A program made the position numbers and the translations under genes. Shown in pieces: positions 28,173 to 37,851 of a stretch of DNA of 64,000 bases (position 1 is the first letter of the stretch; every line of letters starts with the position of its first letter). This DNA comes from JABDLO01 sp041749255 (lineage in GTDB: Bacteria > Bacteroidota > Bacteroidia > Chitinophagales > Saprospiraceae). The notes under the pieces are model-generated. The model worked only from the letters and a program-made list of their open reading frames with translations, ran no database searches and was not told the origin of the DNA. Location of the stretch: positions 68,530-132,529 of the forward strand of contig JBGTBR010000010.1 of the NCBI GenBank assembly GCA_041749255.1, written 5' to 3'.

Positions 28173-28934
28173 CTATACAAATGCTTCAGACCATCCTTCT
28201 TGCATACTACGGATCTTTTCATTGATCCATATATAGGATTTTTCATGCAACTCTTCTCCAGAGGTGGAATGAAAAGGTTGACCAATCTCTAACTTTACCT
28301 CTGTTTTCCATTTCGAAAATTGATGAAAATAAAATAAAACAAGATGGGAAATCGTCCAAAGATCTCTGGGTGATTTGTATTCGCAAGCTATAGGAATGAC
28401 AGGAAATCCATATTTGGCGGCCTCTTCAAATGTACCTTTCCGGAAAGGCAAAGTTCCTTTTTCCTGACCCACAGTTCCTTCAGGATACACGAGCACATTG
28501 TAACCATTCTGAAGAATCTCTATCATTTTGCTTCTGGTATCTTTCCGTGAGTTGGTATTTTCTCTTTTCACCCATACCACTCCTGTTAACTCCGCACCTT
28601 TATTGATGATGGGATACGAAGCTACCTCAGCCTTGGCTATGACATAGGCATCAAGATACCTGCACAATATGACAGGATCAGTAAAAGAACGGTGATTGCA
28701 AACGTATAAGGCTGGTTGATGAACAGGTCTGCCAACAAGTTGTACATCAATATTTAAAACCCATAGAGCAAAACTCAACCACATCCTTCGTAACTTGAAA
28801 GCCCTCTCAGGTGTATGGGAAATGAAAATTAGACTTACCAGATAAGCTGCTATACAAATCGCCATGGATATGATGATGACCAATAGGCGAATAAATGCCA
28901 CAGGATATCCAATATAGTATCTAATCTCACGCAT
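28173..28934 (-). CDS. 1-acyl-sn-glycerol-3-phosphate acyltransferase family protein
   Basis: A 253-residue PlsC-family acyltransferase. NHRSFTDPV is the catalytic NHxxxxD motif, and YPEGTVGQ the substrate-binding EGT motif. An N-terminal membrane segment (about 10-35) anchors it to the inner membrane. It probably acylates lysophosphatidic acid or a related lipid such as an aminolipid, but the exact substrate cannot be told. It is the last gene of the leftward folC-GNAT-ubiX-plsC run, 40 nt after ubiX. Confidence 0.86.
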   Translation of the reverse strand: MREIRYYIGYPVAFIRLLVIIISMAICIAAYLVSLIFISHTPERAFKLRRMWLSFALWVLNIDVQLVGRPVHQPALYVCNHRSFTDPVILCRYLDAYVIAKAEVASYPIINKGAELTGVVWVKRENTNSRKDTRSKMIEILQNGYNVLVYPEGTVGQEKGTLPFRKGTFEEAAKYGFPVIPIACEYKSPRDLWTISHLVLFYFHQFSKWKTEVKLEIGQPFHSTSGEELHEKSYIWINEKIRSMQEGWSEAFV

Positions 28935-28974
28935 AAAGCAAATGTAATATAAATCTTTACATGACTAGCGTTGA

Positions 28975-29544
28975 TTACTGATCTTCACCCCATCTGAAGG
29001 TATCCACCTGTAAGCCCATAAGATCCACTACCCTGTCCACAACTGTATTGCATACTTCTTCGATGGTAGAGGGTTTGCTATAAAAAGAAGGTGTTGCCGG
29101 GCATATGATGGCTCCTGCCCGCGTTAGTGTCAGCATATTCTCCAAATGTATGGAATTATATGGCGTTTCCCTTGGTACTATAATTAATTTTCGTCTTTCC
29201 TTTAGTGCGACATCGGCTGCCCTGGTAATGAGGTCTCCGGAAACACCATTGGCAATTCTTCCCAGAAGTCCCATAGAACATGGGCAGATAACCACGATTT
29301 CGTATTGAGCTGATCCAGAGGCAAAAGGGGCGAAAAAGTCATTATTTTTGTAAAATCGGAATGGAAAAAGATCTGTAGAAAAGTGTCCTATTTCAATCTC
29401 CCAATTGATTAAAGCATTTTCGGACATGACTACACCCACTTCCAGGTTATTTACTTTTGTCAATTTTTGTAAAAGTAAATAAGCGTAAATGGAACCACTG
29501 CTACCGCCGATGCCAATTGCTATTTTCCTGTTACTCATATTCAT
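28975..29544 (-). CDS. ubiX: UbiX-type flavin prenyltransferase
   Basis: A 189-residue flavoprotein that makes prenylated FMN, the cofactor of UbiD-type decarboxylases. IGIGGSSGSIYAYLLLQKL is the flavin-binding start, and the family core LIVVPRETPYNSIHLENMLTLTRAGAIICPATPSFY includes the conserved PRExP and PATP segments. I use the ATG at 29542-29544; a second ATG is two codons later. A UbiD partner is not in the window. It lies 29 nt after the GNAT gene. Confidence 0.92.
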   Translation of the reverse strand: MNMSNRKIAIGIGGSSGSIYAYLLLQKLTKVNNLEVGVVMSENALINWEIEIGHFSTDLFPFRFYKNNDFFAPFASGSAQYEIVVICPCSMGLLGRIANGVSGDLITRAADVALKERRKLIIVPRETPYNSIHLENMLTLTRAGAIICPATPSFYSKPSTIEEVCNTVVDRVVDLMGLQVDTFRWGEDQ

Positions 29545-29573
29545 TAAAATATAACATGCCTTAGGGTAAAAGG

Positions 29574-30128
29574 TTATGAAAACATCGGAAGTCCTACAAT
29601 GTACCAATCCCCTCCTCTATCGTCTTTAAAACTGTGAAGTGTTTTAAAACCCACCTTTTCATGCGCCCGAATGGAACGGGTATTCCTTCCGGAAATTTCG
29701 GTGATGATCAGAGAAAAATTATTATGATATTCTAATTTCATGGCATTGTACAAGTTTTCAAATACGCCTTTACCCCTGTATGCTTTGGCGACACATACCT
29801 GTCCCATAATAAACCAGGAAAAATCCGGCAAATTTTTTCCCTGATAAGAAATACCATTTAAAACACCCATCATAGGCTCAAGGAAAGGTACTAAATGAGC
29901 TTTATCTCTAAGCAATACCAGGGCATATCCAGCCAAATCAGAACTATCGCTGGCTATTATGTGATGATGGGATCCGCATATGGAAGCCAATGTAGGGACA
30001 TCATACCGGATGGTCACAAATCCTTCTGCAGCGATTTCGCCTTCCTGCAATGCATCTTCCATATTAATGCGCTGCAGCGCAATAATGGCTTCAAGGTCTT
30101 TTTCCGATCTGTGTGGACCTACGTACAT
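29574..30128 (-). CDS. GNAT family N-acetyltransferase
   Basis: A 184-residue acetyltransferase. The acetyl-CoA-binding loop is QVCVAKAYRGKGVFENLYNAM, followed by a helix and the ISGRNTRSIRAHEKVGFK segment that closes the fold. The protein starts at the ATG at 30126-30128, 11 nt after folC. The acceptor is unknown. The tight spacing with folC and ubiX implies one transcript. Confidence 0.87.
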   Translation of the reverse strand: MYVGPHRSEKDLEAIIALQRINMEDALQEGEIAAEGFVTIRYDVPTLASICGSHHHIIASDSSDLAGYALVLLRDKAHLVPFLEPMMGVLNGISYQGKNLPDFSWFIMGQVCVAKAYRGKGVFENLYNAMKLEYHNNFSLIITEISGRNTRSIRAHEKVGFKTLHSFKDDRGGDWYIVGLPMFS

Positions 30129-30139
30129 TGAATTTTATT

Positions 30140-31414
30140 TTAGATCACTTCAGCTATTACAAATATACTGCCGCCAACGTAAACCAGATCATCCAATCCC
30201 GATATTTTTCTGGCTGCTGCCAATGCCTTCCTTACACTGCTGTATGGCTTTCCTGAAAAACCAGCTTGCTTTGCCAGTAAGTGTAATTTTGTTGCATCCA
30301 TACCTCTTGGTACCCTGGCCTTTGCAAAGTAATAATTTCCGTTTACAGGTAAAAGAGGCCATATTGAAGCCAGATCCTTATCATCAGAAAAACCCAAAAC
30401 GAAATGAATGTTATTATAACCCATTGACAGAATGGTATTCATTGTTTGTTCTATACCGGCAGCATTATGTGCACTGTCGCATAATACATCCGGATTTCTT
30501 GATAACCAATGCCATCGACCTAAATACATTAAGTGAGTGCTAAAATGATTAAATATAAATAGCAGTTTTGACCACTCCATGTCAACACCTCTTTGTTTCA
30601 ACAAAACCAAAGCAGCCATGGAAGTAATCAGATTTTTTTTAATAAAAGGTCCATCTATATCCATTTTCAGTGAATGCACAATGACTTCCTTTTTGTAGCT
30701 AATATTCCTTTGCTCATCGACCCGGATCATATCCTCGGCAAAGTAACATGGGCTATCCATCTCTTTTGATTTTGAGAGAAAGACCTCTTTGGTTTCTTCC
30801 TGCCTTTCTCCAATCAGTACAGGAGTTTTCGCTTTGATGATTCCCGCTTTCTCCATGGCGATTTTAGGAAGGGTATTTCCCAAAAACATTTGATGGTCGA
30901 AAGATATATTGGTAATGACCGACAATAGAGGTGCAATGATGTTGGTGCTGTCTAACCTACCACCCAAACCGGTTTCAATGACTGCAAAATCAACCTTCTC
31001 CTTTTTGAAATAATACAGAGCCATAACAAAAGTGATCTCAAAAAAGGATGGTTTTATTTCATCTATAGTCTCTTCCATCATACGGACAAAAGTGATGACC
31101 TCTTTTTTATCCATCATTTGACCATTTATTTTGATGCGCTCGCGAAAATCCCTGTAGTGAGGGGATGTATAAATCCCCACTTTGAAACCCTGTGCCATCA
31201 GACCTGCGGCTATCATATGGGTCACTGTACCCTTTCCATTTGTGCCGGCAACGTGAATGGTGGGAAAAGACTTCTGAGGATTATTCAGTTTGTGGGCAAG
31301 TGCTATAGTATTATTCAAATCCTTTTTGTAAGCCGCTGCACCTATGCGCTGAAACATAGGTAAACGGTTATACAAAAAATCTAAAGTTTCTCTATAATTG
31401 CGAATCAATGACAT
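30140..31414 (-). CDS. folC: Bifunctional folylpolyglutamate synthase / dihydrofolate synthase
   Basis: A 424-residue Mur-ligase-type enzyme that ligates glutamate to dihydropteroate and to folates. HVAGTNGKGT is the ATP-binding loop, VIETGLGGRLDSTN the folate and metal region, and DSAHNAAG the C-terminal domain motif. Length is normal. It begins the leftward folC-GNAT-ubiX-plsC unit and is divergent from crtY, with 89 nt between. In many Bacteroidota folC directly follows tonB; here crtY lies between them. Confidence 0.93.
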   Translation of the reverse strand: MSLIRNYRETLDFLYNRLPMFQRIGAAAYKKDLNNTIALAHKLNNPQKSFPTIHVAGTNGKGTVTHMIAAGLMAQGFKVGIYTSPHYRDFRERIKINGQMMDKKEVITFVRMMEETIDEIKPSFFEITFVMALYYFKKEKVDFAVIETGLGGRLDSTNIIAPLLSVITNISFDHQMFLGNTLPKIAMEKAGIIKAKTPVLIGERQEETKEVFLSKSKEMDSPCYFAEDMIRVDEQRNISYKKEVIVHSLKMDIDGPFIKKNLITSMAALVLLKQRGVDMEWSKLLFIFNHFSTHLMYLGRWHWLSRNPDVLCDSAHNAAGIEQTMNTILSMGYNNIHFVLGFSDDKDLASIWPLLPVNGNYYFAKARVPRGMDATKLHLLAKQAGFSGKPYSSVRKALAAARKISGLDDLVYVGGSIFVIAEVI

Positions 31415-31503
31415 ACGGTTTCAAAAAGTATTGTAAAAAACAAAAATCGAAGCAAACAAATTTCCCAGAAAGAAGCGAAATATAATTATCTTTCTCCAAG
31501 TAT

Positions 31504-32664
31504 ATGACAGCAATCTATGACATAATTATTTGCGGAGGAGGGGCAGCAGGTCTAAACCTCACCATGGAATTGATTGATAAGGGTTTATCAGATTTACAAA
31601 TTCTAATCATAGAACAGGACCACAAAAATAACAACGATCGGACATGGTGCTTTTGGGACAAGGAATCCAGATTTTTTGATCCATTACTCACCAATACTTT
31701 TTCCACTTTTCAATTTTACAGCAAATCTTCACACCTGGATATGGACATTCATCCATACAAGTACAAAATGTTGCGTTCAGCCCCCTTTTACAAGTTCATA
31801 CACAAGAAAATTGATCAGGCTCCCAATATTACCTATCTCCACGAAAGCATTAAATCCATATCCGAACAGGCTAATGAAGTGATTGTGTACACCAATATGG
31901 GTAAGTACAAAGGAAAACAGATTTTCAAAGGCTTCCTGGATAAAGGCTGGGAAAAAGAATCGCAATTACATGTTTCCCAGCATTTTAAAGGCTGGATGAT
32001 AGAATCAAAAAAACCAGTTTTCAACCCTTCTTCAGCCATTTTTATGGATTTTAGAATTCCTCAGGAAGGTGAAATACGTTTTTTTTATGTCTTGCCTGTA
32101 TCAGAGTATGAAGCACTGGTTGAAATAGCCATATTCTCGAATGAAATTTTACCAAAGGATGAATACAATCAACATATAAAGGAGTATATCAGACAGTATT
32201 TGCAGATTGAGGATTACATCATCAAAGAAGAAGAGTTTGGCATTATTCCCATGACTTCCTATCCTTTTTGGAAACACAATACGAACAGGATTTTACATAT
32301 CGGTACTGCAGGAGGTGCTGTAAAGCCGTCATCCGGGTATGCCTTCAAAAGAATTGTTGAACATTCCCAGGCTATAGCAGGAGCCATAGAAAAAGGTCAG
32401 GATCTCAAAGATCTTCATTATTTTTTCAGAAGCAAGTTTTACTTTTACGACAGGACGCTGCTCGACGTTTTTCTAATTCAGCAATATTCGGGTGAAAAGA
32501 TTTTCGATATACTGTTTACAAAAAATGAAGTCAATAAAATACTGGCTTTTCTGGATGGTAAAACCAGCGTCCTGGAGGAATCTCCAATTTTGACTTCTCT
32601 TCCGTTTTTACCTTTTTTTAAAGGATTTGTAAGGCAGGTATTCAGTTATTTGGGTGGAAAATAA
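31504..32664 (+). CDS. crtY: Lycopene beta-cyclase, CrtY type
   Basis: A 386-residue flavoprotein cyclising lycopene ends to beta-carotene. DIIICGGGAAGLNL is the dinucleotide-binding motif and DRTWCFWDKE is highly characteristic of bacterial CrtY. IGTAGGAVKPSSGYAFKRI is the conserved C-terminal cofactor segment. No other carotenoid gene is in the window. It lies alone on the plus strand between tonB and folC, and its stop is 4 nt from the tonB stop, a convergent arrangement. Confidence 0.92.
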   Translation: MTAIYDIIICGGGAAGLNLTMELIDKGLSDLQILIIEQDHKNNNDRTWCFWDKESRFFDPLLTNTFSTFQFYSKSSHLDMDIHPYKYKMLRSAPFYKFIHKKIDQAPNITYLHESIKSISEQANEVIVYTNMGKYKGKQIFKGFLDKGWEKESQLHVSQHFKGWMIESKKPVFNPSSAIFMDFRIPQEGEIRFFYVLPVSEYEALVEIAIFSNEILPKDEYNQHIKEYIRQYLQIEDYIIKEEEFGIIPMTSYPFWKHNTNRILHIGTAGGAVKPSSGYAFKRIVEHSQAIAGAIEKGQDLKDLHYFFRSKFYFYDRTLLDVFLIQQYSGEKIFDILFTKNEVNKILAFLDGKTSVLEESPILTSLPFLPFFKGFVRQVFSYLGGK

Positions 32665-32668
32665 ATGC

Positions 32669-33532
32669 TTATTGCACTCTGAATATAAAAGTGACGGTTC
32701 CGCATTGTTCATCGAGCGCACCCCTTTCAAACCTGTACTTACTGGCCGCATCAATGGCAATGTCAACCAGTTGCTTATCGGTAGTGGTGGAACCTCTTTG
32801 AGTAAATCTTTGAGACACAACATCTCCCCTGCTATTGACGCAGATGGACACCACCACTGTTCCTGTCTTTTGAGATCGATCTACTACTTCGGGTTCGAAC
32901 AAAACTCTCCTGTCCGTCAATCCACCACCTATGTTCCCAGCTCCTTTTGTCAGGTTGTCCAGGATGGATTTATCGGGTTCGCCGGATGGGTCTCCTCTGT
33001 CTCCGGGTTCTGTACCCGCTCTCTCTCCACCCGAGAGTATTTGACCGTATTTTCGCTTTTGCTCTTCTAGTTCTTGTTTCTTTTTTTCTTCAGCAGCTCG
33101 TTTTCTGGCTTCTTCTTCCCGCTGGAGTCTTTCTCTTTCTTCCTGCAATTCTTTTTCTGAAGGTTGAGTCGTAGTTTGCTTTTTATCTTCGACAGGAACC
33201 GGGCTTATTTTATCAGTGACTTGTCTTATTTCAGTTTCATCTATATCGGCTTTTTCGGGAGCAGCAGCGGCTGACGATTCTTCCTGAGGTTGAGAGGCTT
33301 CATCTTCTATGGTTTCAAAATCATCTCCCATCCATGATTCTTCATAAAGGTCATCACTTCCCACATCTGCCTGGCCAAAGTTGATCAATATGCCCTTCTG
33401 TCCCGGGAGAGGAACTTCATGTGTAAATAACTGCAAAAAAAAGATGAGAATAAAAAAAACATGTATGACAAGGCTGGTGATCAAACCAATCTGTTTATTT
33501 CTGTCTTCGCCTTGTAATGTAAAATTTTCCAT
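32669..33532 (-). CDS. tonB: Energy transducer TonB
   Basis: A 287-residue TonB-type protein. A short cytosolic tail precedes one membrane helix (about 15-36, LITSLVIHVFFILIFFLQLF, with the conserved His). A long acidic to Lys/Glu-rich linker with coiled-coil potential (LQEERERLQREEEARK) follows, and a C-terminal domain (about 215-287) ends in GTVTFIFRVQ. It carries proton-motive energy to outer-membrane receptors. The ATG at 33530-33532 gives MENFTLQ; the frame upstream is open but unlike the family. It is last in exbB-exbD-exbD-tonB. Confidence 0.88.
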   Translation of the reverse strand: MENFTLQGEDRNKQIGLITSLVIHVFFILIFFLQLFTHEVPLPGQKGILINFGQADVGSDDLYEESWMGDDFETIEDEASQPQEESSAAAAPEKADIDETEIRQVTDKISPVPVEDKKQTTTQPSEKELQEERERLQREEEARKRAAEEKKKQELEEQKRKYGQILSGGERAGTEPGDRGDPSGEPDKSILDNLTKGAGNIGGGLTDRRVLFEPEVVDRSQKTGTVVVSICVNSRGDVVSQRFTQRGSTTTDKQLVDIAIDAASKYRFERGALDEQCGTVTFIFRVQ

Positions 33533-33621
33533 GCTTTTCTTATTGATCCGGGTAAACCTGAATGGTGGAACCCGCAACATGCCAATATATCTTTATACAT
33601 GCCTATAACAACAAATACCCC

Positions 33622-34017
33622 CTAATCAGTTTCATCAACTACGGCGGTTAGCTGGTATTTCCAGGCTAGATCCATGATGGCAACTACATGATCGACGGAG
33701 GCTCTGGGAGAGGTGCGGATAATTATGGATGCATTTTTATTGGCATCTTTTAAACTTTTTAATTCTCTGGAAATGGCAGTAATGTTAATCCGGCTATCAT
33801 TATAATAGTAGATACCAGCCCTGTCGATTCGAATAGTATTGGTATTTGAAGGAGCGGTCGAAGTGGCAGCCCTTTTTCCAGGTAACTGTAAATTGAGCGC
33901 GTTGGGTGAAACCAGTGATGAAGTCAGCATGAAAAATATCAATAATAAAAATATGATATCCGTCAAAGAAGACATATTAAAAGTTGCACTGACTTTACTT
34001 CTCTTTTTTAAGCCCAT
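33622..34017 (-). CDS. exbD: Biopolymer transporter ExbD (copy 1)
   Basis: A 131-residue ExbD/TolR protein. The membrane helix about 16-37 (SSLTDIIFLLLIFFMLTSSLV) carries the proton-path Asp in LTDI. The periplasmic domain has the usual two strand-helix units. It is 6 nt downstream of a second exbD, and tonB follows after 89 nt. Together with ExbB it forms the proton-driven motor for TonB. Confidence 0.92.
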   Translation of the reverse strand: MGLKKRSKVSATFNMSSLTDIIFLLLIFFMLTSSLVSPNALNLQLPGKRAATSTAPSNTNTIRIDRAGIYYYNDSRINITAISRELKSLKDANKNASIIIRTSPRASVDHVVAIMDLAWKYQLTAVVDETD

Positions 34018-34023
34018 TTGAAA

Positions 34024-34416
34024 TTATCCTTTTGGAGGTTGAGTAGATATTATGGCTTTGACATCCAAAGAACTGGCAATTTTCATTACAGTGAATACTT
34101 CTCTCCACTCTGTCCCGGTTTCCGGAATGATATTGATGGTTGCATTATCCTTATTTGTTTGGCGTCTTATTTCATAGGCAATTCTCTTAGAAAGATCTGC
34201 TGGTGCTGTCCTTTTGCCATTGACCGTAACCGTGCCGTCTTTCCTGATCATGACTGCAAGATCTGTTGGCGCTACTGTTTTTGAATCTGATTTGGGCAAC
34301 TCCATATTGATTTGTACCAATGAAGATGTCAGCATGAAAAAGATAAGCAATAGAAAAATGATGTCCGTCAAAGAGGACATGGAAAACTCTGCACTTATCT
34401 TATTCCTGTTTTTCAT
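34024..34416 (-). CDS. exbD: Biopolymer transporter ExbD (copy 2)
   Basis: A 130-residue paralog of the neighbouring ExbD, nearly the same in the membrane helix (SMSSLTDIIFLLLIFFMLTSS) but different in the periplasmic part (DGTVTVNGKRTAPADLSKRI). Two divergent ExbD proteins beside one ExbB are common in Bacteroidota and may assemble as a heteromer. The start is the ATG at 34414-34416, 52 nt after exbB. Confidence 0.92.
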   Translation of the reverse strand: MKNRNKISAEFSMSSLTDIIFLLLIFFMLTSSLVQINMELPKSDSKTVAPTDLAVMIRKDGTVTVNGKRTAPADLSKRIAYEIRRQTNKDNATINIIPETGTEWREVFTVMKIASSLDVKAIISTQPPKG

Positions 34417-34468
34417 GATTACAACATTATTTCAATTGCCAGAATTGTAATGGATTTATATACAAATT

Positions 34469-35146
34469 CTATATCGAAGAAGGTTCCTGCAATAGATCCA
34501 TAAATTCTACTGTCGTCCTTTCCATTTTAAATACCACTTTTTCCACATTGGCAACCAATAAATTATAACAAATAAAGGCAATAATTCCAATAAACAATCC
34601 AAAGGCAGTCGTGATCAAGGCCTGATATATACCTCCTGCGAGTACGTCAGGCGTCACATTCTGTTCTGAGGCCATTTTGTAAAAAGCCTGAATCATTCCA
34701 GTCACAGTTCCGAAAAAACCGATCATGGGTGCGGCTCCTGCTATGGATGCCAATGTCGAAAGGTTTTTTTCCAACTTGAAAACCTCCAGATTACCTACGT
34801 TTTCTATAGATGCGTCGATGTCTCTAAGTGGTTTTCCAATTCTCATTATACCCTTCTCTACCATTCTGGCTATGGGAGAATCAGTATTTCTGCACAAAGC
34901 TTTAGCTCCTTCAATATTGCCTGCCATGACAGATGCACGAATATTATTGATAAAATTTTCATCGATCTTGCCGGCGCGTTTTATTGTGAGCCATCTTTCT
35001 ATGAAAATATACATAGCGATCACTGATAATATAAGGAGAATAGAAACGATAATGATTCCTATCGGGCCTCCTTTAGCTATCAGATCTAAGATATTTTCTC
35101 TTACGGCTTCGTCGGTTTCTACAGGGTTTTGAAATAAACTAAACAT
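34469..35146 (-). CDS. exbB: MotA/TolQ/ExbB proton channel family protein
   Basis: A 225-residue inner-membrane protein with three membrane segments. The conserved GAAPMIGFFGTVTGMI and QALITTAFGLFIGIIAFI form the channel core. It starts with the ATG at 35144-35146 (MFSLFQNPVE); a GTG at 35215 opens the frame further but the extra 23 residues are atypical. As first gene of the exbB-exbD-exbD-tonB unit it drives TonB-dependent import. A repeat-rich intergenic block lies upstream. Confidence 0.9.
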   Translation of the reverse strand: MFSLFQNPVETDEAVRENILDLIAKGGPIGIIIVSILLILSVIAMYIFIERWLTIKRAGKIDENFINNIRASVMAGNIEGAKALCRNTDSPIARMVEKGIMRIGKPLRDIDASIENVGNLEVFKLEKNLSTLASIAGAAPMIGFFGTVTGMIQAFYKMASEQNVTPDVLAGGIYQALITTAFGLFIGIIAFICYNLLVANVEKVVFKMERTTVEFMDLLQEPSSI

Positions 35147-35285
35147 GGGTGTGTTGATTATTTTTGTTAAGACTTTTGAACAAATAAAATCCAAAAACGA
35201 TTGGTTTGGCTGCACAAGTATTGCACAGACAGTAAATTTAACAATTAAATGATATATTAAGAGATATTATTATTTGTTGATAAAA

Positions 35286-35560
35286 AAATAGTTCGAAGCT
35301 CCTAGCTCATAGCTCGTAGCTCGTAGCTCGAAATTTCTTAATGCCTAAATAATGTTGACCGTTCACTCTTGTCCTTTTTCCGTTCACCGTTCACCTTCGA
35401 TTTTCAGACCTTCTGACTTTTTGACCTTCTGACTTTCTGACTTTCTGACTTTCTGACCGTTTACAGTTCACTGTTTACCGTTTACAGTTTTTTCGACCTG
35501 CCAAAGGCAAAAACCTTAACCTTAACTTGCCGAAGGCGAAAACCTCATCCCCCTATCTTC
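35286..35560. repeat. Modular intergenic repeat block A (reverse orientation)
   Basis: The 365-nt gap between exbB and the next gene is filled by short iterated words: AGCTCGTAGCTCG (35312-35330), CTGACTTTCTGACTTTCTGAC (within 35409-35458, shown in part), ACCGTTCACC, TTTACAGTTCACTG, and GCCGAAGGCGAAAACC. A 30-nt segment at 35337-35366 matches the reverse complement of 60758-60787 at 29 of 30 positions. The order of words is the reverse complement of blocks C and D. No gene is visible. Confidence 0.8.
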
Positions 35561-35580
35561 TCTATTTTAGAAATATTGTT

Positions 35581-36123
35581 TTAGATGGGCGATACTGTAA
35601 CAAAACGATTACCTTCTTCTACATAAAAAATATAAGTGCTGTTATTGCCCACTACTTTTACATCTACCGCTTTACCATCCATAAAACTGATTCTGGTAGA
35701 ACTGGTAAACTCGCCCTGCTTAATTTTTTCCTTCGTAACATAACCTCCACCCAGACCAAATCCAATAAAAGCAGAAAAAATGACAATGGCTGTCATGATC
35801 ATCCAGGTTCGGTTTAAAGAAAATTTTACCATAAGATCCGGGGAATTTTTCTTTTTTCGAGTCGTGATTTTTATAACAAGTTTCAAATAAAAATACATTA
35901 AAACGGGCATCAAAATGATAGCTATAGGAAACATTAAACTTTCAGTAAGATGAACTACAGGGCCGAGTAATACGTCCAGAATAGTGGAATAGCTAATAAT
36001 GTTTATCCCTATCAATCCATAAAATATGGAGTCGCTAACAATACCCAATAACAGAAGATAAAGGTAACCTAAAGGCAGTGCATCTACTAAAGTTCTCAAT
36101 GTCGATGTTTCCTGTTCGTTCAT
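35581..36123 (-). CDS. Hypothetical membrane protein
   Basis: I do not recognise this 180-residue protein. Three hydrophobic segments (about 17-38, 45-85 possibly as two, and 106-127) alternate with a basic loop (KITTRKKKNSPD). A soluble C-terminal tail of about 50 residues follows, which from its strand pattern (TRISFMDGKAVDVKVVGNNSTY) is probably periplasmic. It starts with the ATG at 36121-36123, 12 nt downstream of the M49-like peptidase gene, so the two are likely cotranscribed. Confidence 0.6.
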   Translation of the reverse strand: MNEQETSTLRTLVDALPLGYLYLLLLGIVSDSIFYGLIGINIISYSTILDVLLGPVVHLTESLMFPIAIILMPVLMYFYLKLVIKITTRKKKNSPDLMVKFSLNRTWMIMTAIVIFSAFIGFGLGGGYVTKEKIKQGEFTSSTRISFMDGKAVDVKVVGNNSTYIFYVEEGNRFVTVSPI

Positions 36124-36135
36124 TCTCTATCACAT

Positions 36136-37821
36136 TTATAATCCCAATACTTCCCCACCCTGTTTGAAGACAATATCGACAGGAATACCCAGGGCTGATA
36201 ATCTATCCAGATCCTCTTGAAGTTGCTCGCCTATAACACCTTTTTCTTTCACCAACTCATCAACTCCATCATAATTTCCGTCCCCTTGCAGACGCAAAAT
36301 CAATTCAGAGAGCGAATTCATAGCCAAATCAAATCGCTCAAAATCAACAGTGTAAAACCCTTCTTCGTCACGGGAGAATGCTCCAAATTCGTCGAAATAA
36401 TTAAAGCGAATCATATTGGCCTTGCCATGTGCAGAGGAAGCTCCAAAACGAACGCTTCTGAAAATTCCTGCCATAAACGTCACGATATAGGAATTTAGGT
36501 CACCTTCCAGTTCCCCTCTATCATGCAATTGTTTGATCATATACAGACCCAGCATATCGGCCTTACCTTCTTCCAAAGCTGAGGCGTGTTCCTGCAAAGC
36601 CAATCTCACCATACCTTTTCCATTAATGGTATTTTTGATCCCCAGCCCATGAGCCACTTCATGAAACATCGTATTAGAAAAAAAGGCATCAAAATGTATC
36701 AAGTCTCTTTGATCGGGATGTATAAGGACTTCAGAAATAGGCAATAATATTTTTTCAAATTTGGCCTGCATCGAATTCTTGAGTTGTAATCTCCGGGTGC
36801 CTTTCTGCAATTGTACTTCTTCGTCATTAGGCAGATTGATGGCAATGGTTTTACTACCTGCATTACAATCTCCTGAATACCAGATCACATCATAGGCATT
36901 GAGTTCCGTATCACTTCCGGGTTCTTCCTGCTTATAAGCTTCCGGCACTGGCAGACCCTTCTGTAAATCAGGGAGAAAATCGGCATACCGGGACAACCTA
37001 TCACTCCACTCCATATCTTTTATCAATATAAAACATTCAAAAGCAGCCTTATAACCAAATAGCTGATCTTCATAATTTTCAATTGGGCCGATAATTACAT
37101 CTAAACGATTATCCTTCATGTCAAGCCATGCCATGTCACTTTCCTGATAGTCGTCAGTCAGTAAGGCTTCTGCTCTGAGCTTTAAATATTTCGTGAGAGC
37201 CTCATTCTCTGAATATTCAGCGGCCTCCTTCAGTAAAGCAGCGACCATTTCTAACTCCTCTTTCCATTTAACACTGTAGGGTATATTTACTAAATCACCA
37301 TCAGAATTCCTTTCTATAAAAGAGTATAAATCCGCTTTCCCCGGAATATCAGCTGCATCAAATTCTTCCTTTGTCATATCAGTAGGATAGAAATTGGCAC
37401 CGGCTGGTTTATTGCCTACTCCGGATATAAATGGTTGATTACCTCCCAGTCGATCCCACGGGCCATAGTTGATAACGGCATACGCTTTCAATCTTGGATC
37501 GGAAATATCATTTAATAATGTCTCTTTGTCGCCATAGGCCTGATACCAAAACAATCGATCCATGATCACACCGGCTTTCATTATACTGGTGATCAATTTC
37601 TTTTCATTTTCCGATAATTGATCTACATCAGTAGTTAAAGTAAAAGGAGTATATTTTGAAATCAAAGAATCGATGGCATCCTGGGGTGTTTTTTCAAAAT
37701 CTGCCAACTCGAAAATGATATTGGAGGGACTATTGGGCTCTAAATCTGCGATATCTTTGCCTTTTTCCACATTACAAGCAACTAAAACCAGTAGTATAAC
37801 TGTTAATTTGATAGATTTCAT
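36136..37821 (-). CDS. Zinc-dependent M49-like (dipeptidyl-peptidase III-type) lipoprotein
   Basis: A 561-residue lipoprotein (lipobox LVAC, Cys at residue 16). The metal site is formed by FHEVAHGLG, an HExxH motif, with a downstream EEGKADMLGLY that provides the third ligand in the DPP III/M49-like group. The canonical DPP III motif is HExxGH; this HExxH variant occurs in bacterial relatives. It probably cleaves peptides in the periplasm or at the surface. The start is the ATG at 37819-37821, divergent from the CoA-binding gene by 30 nt. Confidence 0.75.
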   Translation of the reverse strand: MKSIKLTVILLVLVACNVEKGKDIADLEPNSPSNIIFELADFEKTPQDAIDSLISKYTPFTLTTDVDQLSENEKKLITSIMKAGVIMDRLFWYQAYGDKETLLNDISDPRLKAYAVINYGPWDRLGGNQPFISGVGNKPAGANFYPTDMTKEEFDAADIPGKADLYSFIERNSDGDLVNIPYSVKWKEELEMVAALLKEAAEYSENEALTKYLKLRAEALLTDDYQESDMAWLDMKDNRLDVIIGPIENYEDQLFGYKAAFECFILIKDMEWSDRLSRYADFLPDLQKGLPVPEAYKQEEPGSDTELNAYDVIWYSGDCNAGSKTIAINLPNDEEVQLQKGTRRLQLKNSMQAKFEKILLPISEVLIHPDQRDLIHFDAFFSNTMFHEVAHGLGIKNTINGKGMVRLALQEHASALEEGKADMLGLYMIKQLHDRGELEGDLNSYIVTFMAGIFRSVRFGASSAHGKANMIRFNYFDEFGAFSRDEEGFYTVDFERFDLAMNSLSELILRLQGDGNYDGVDELVKEKGVIGEQLQEDLDRLSALGIPVDIVFKQGGEVLGL

Positions 37822-37851
37822 AAGAATGATGTAAGAATTTGCAAACTATAA

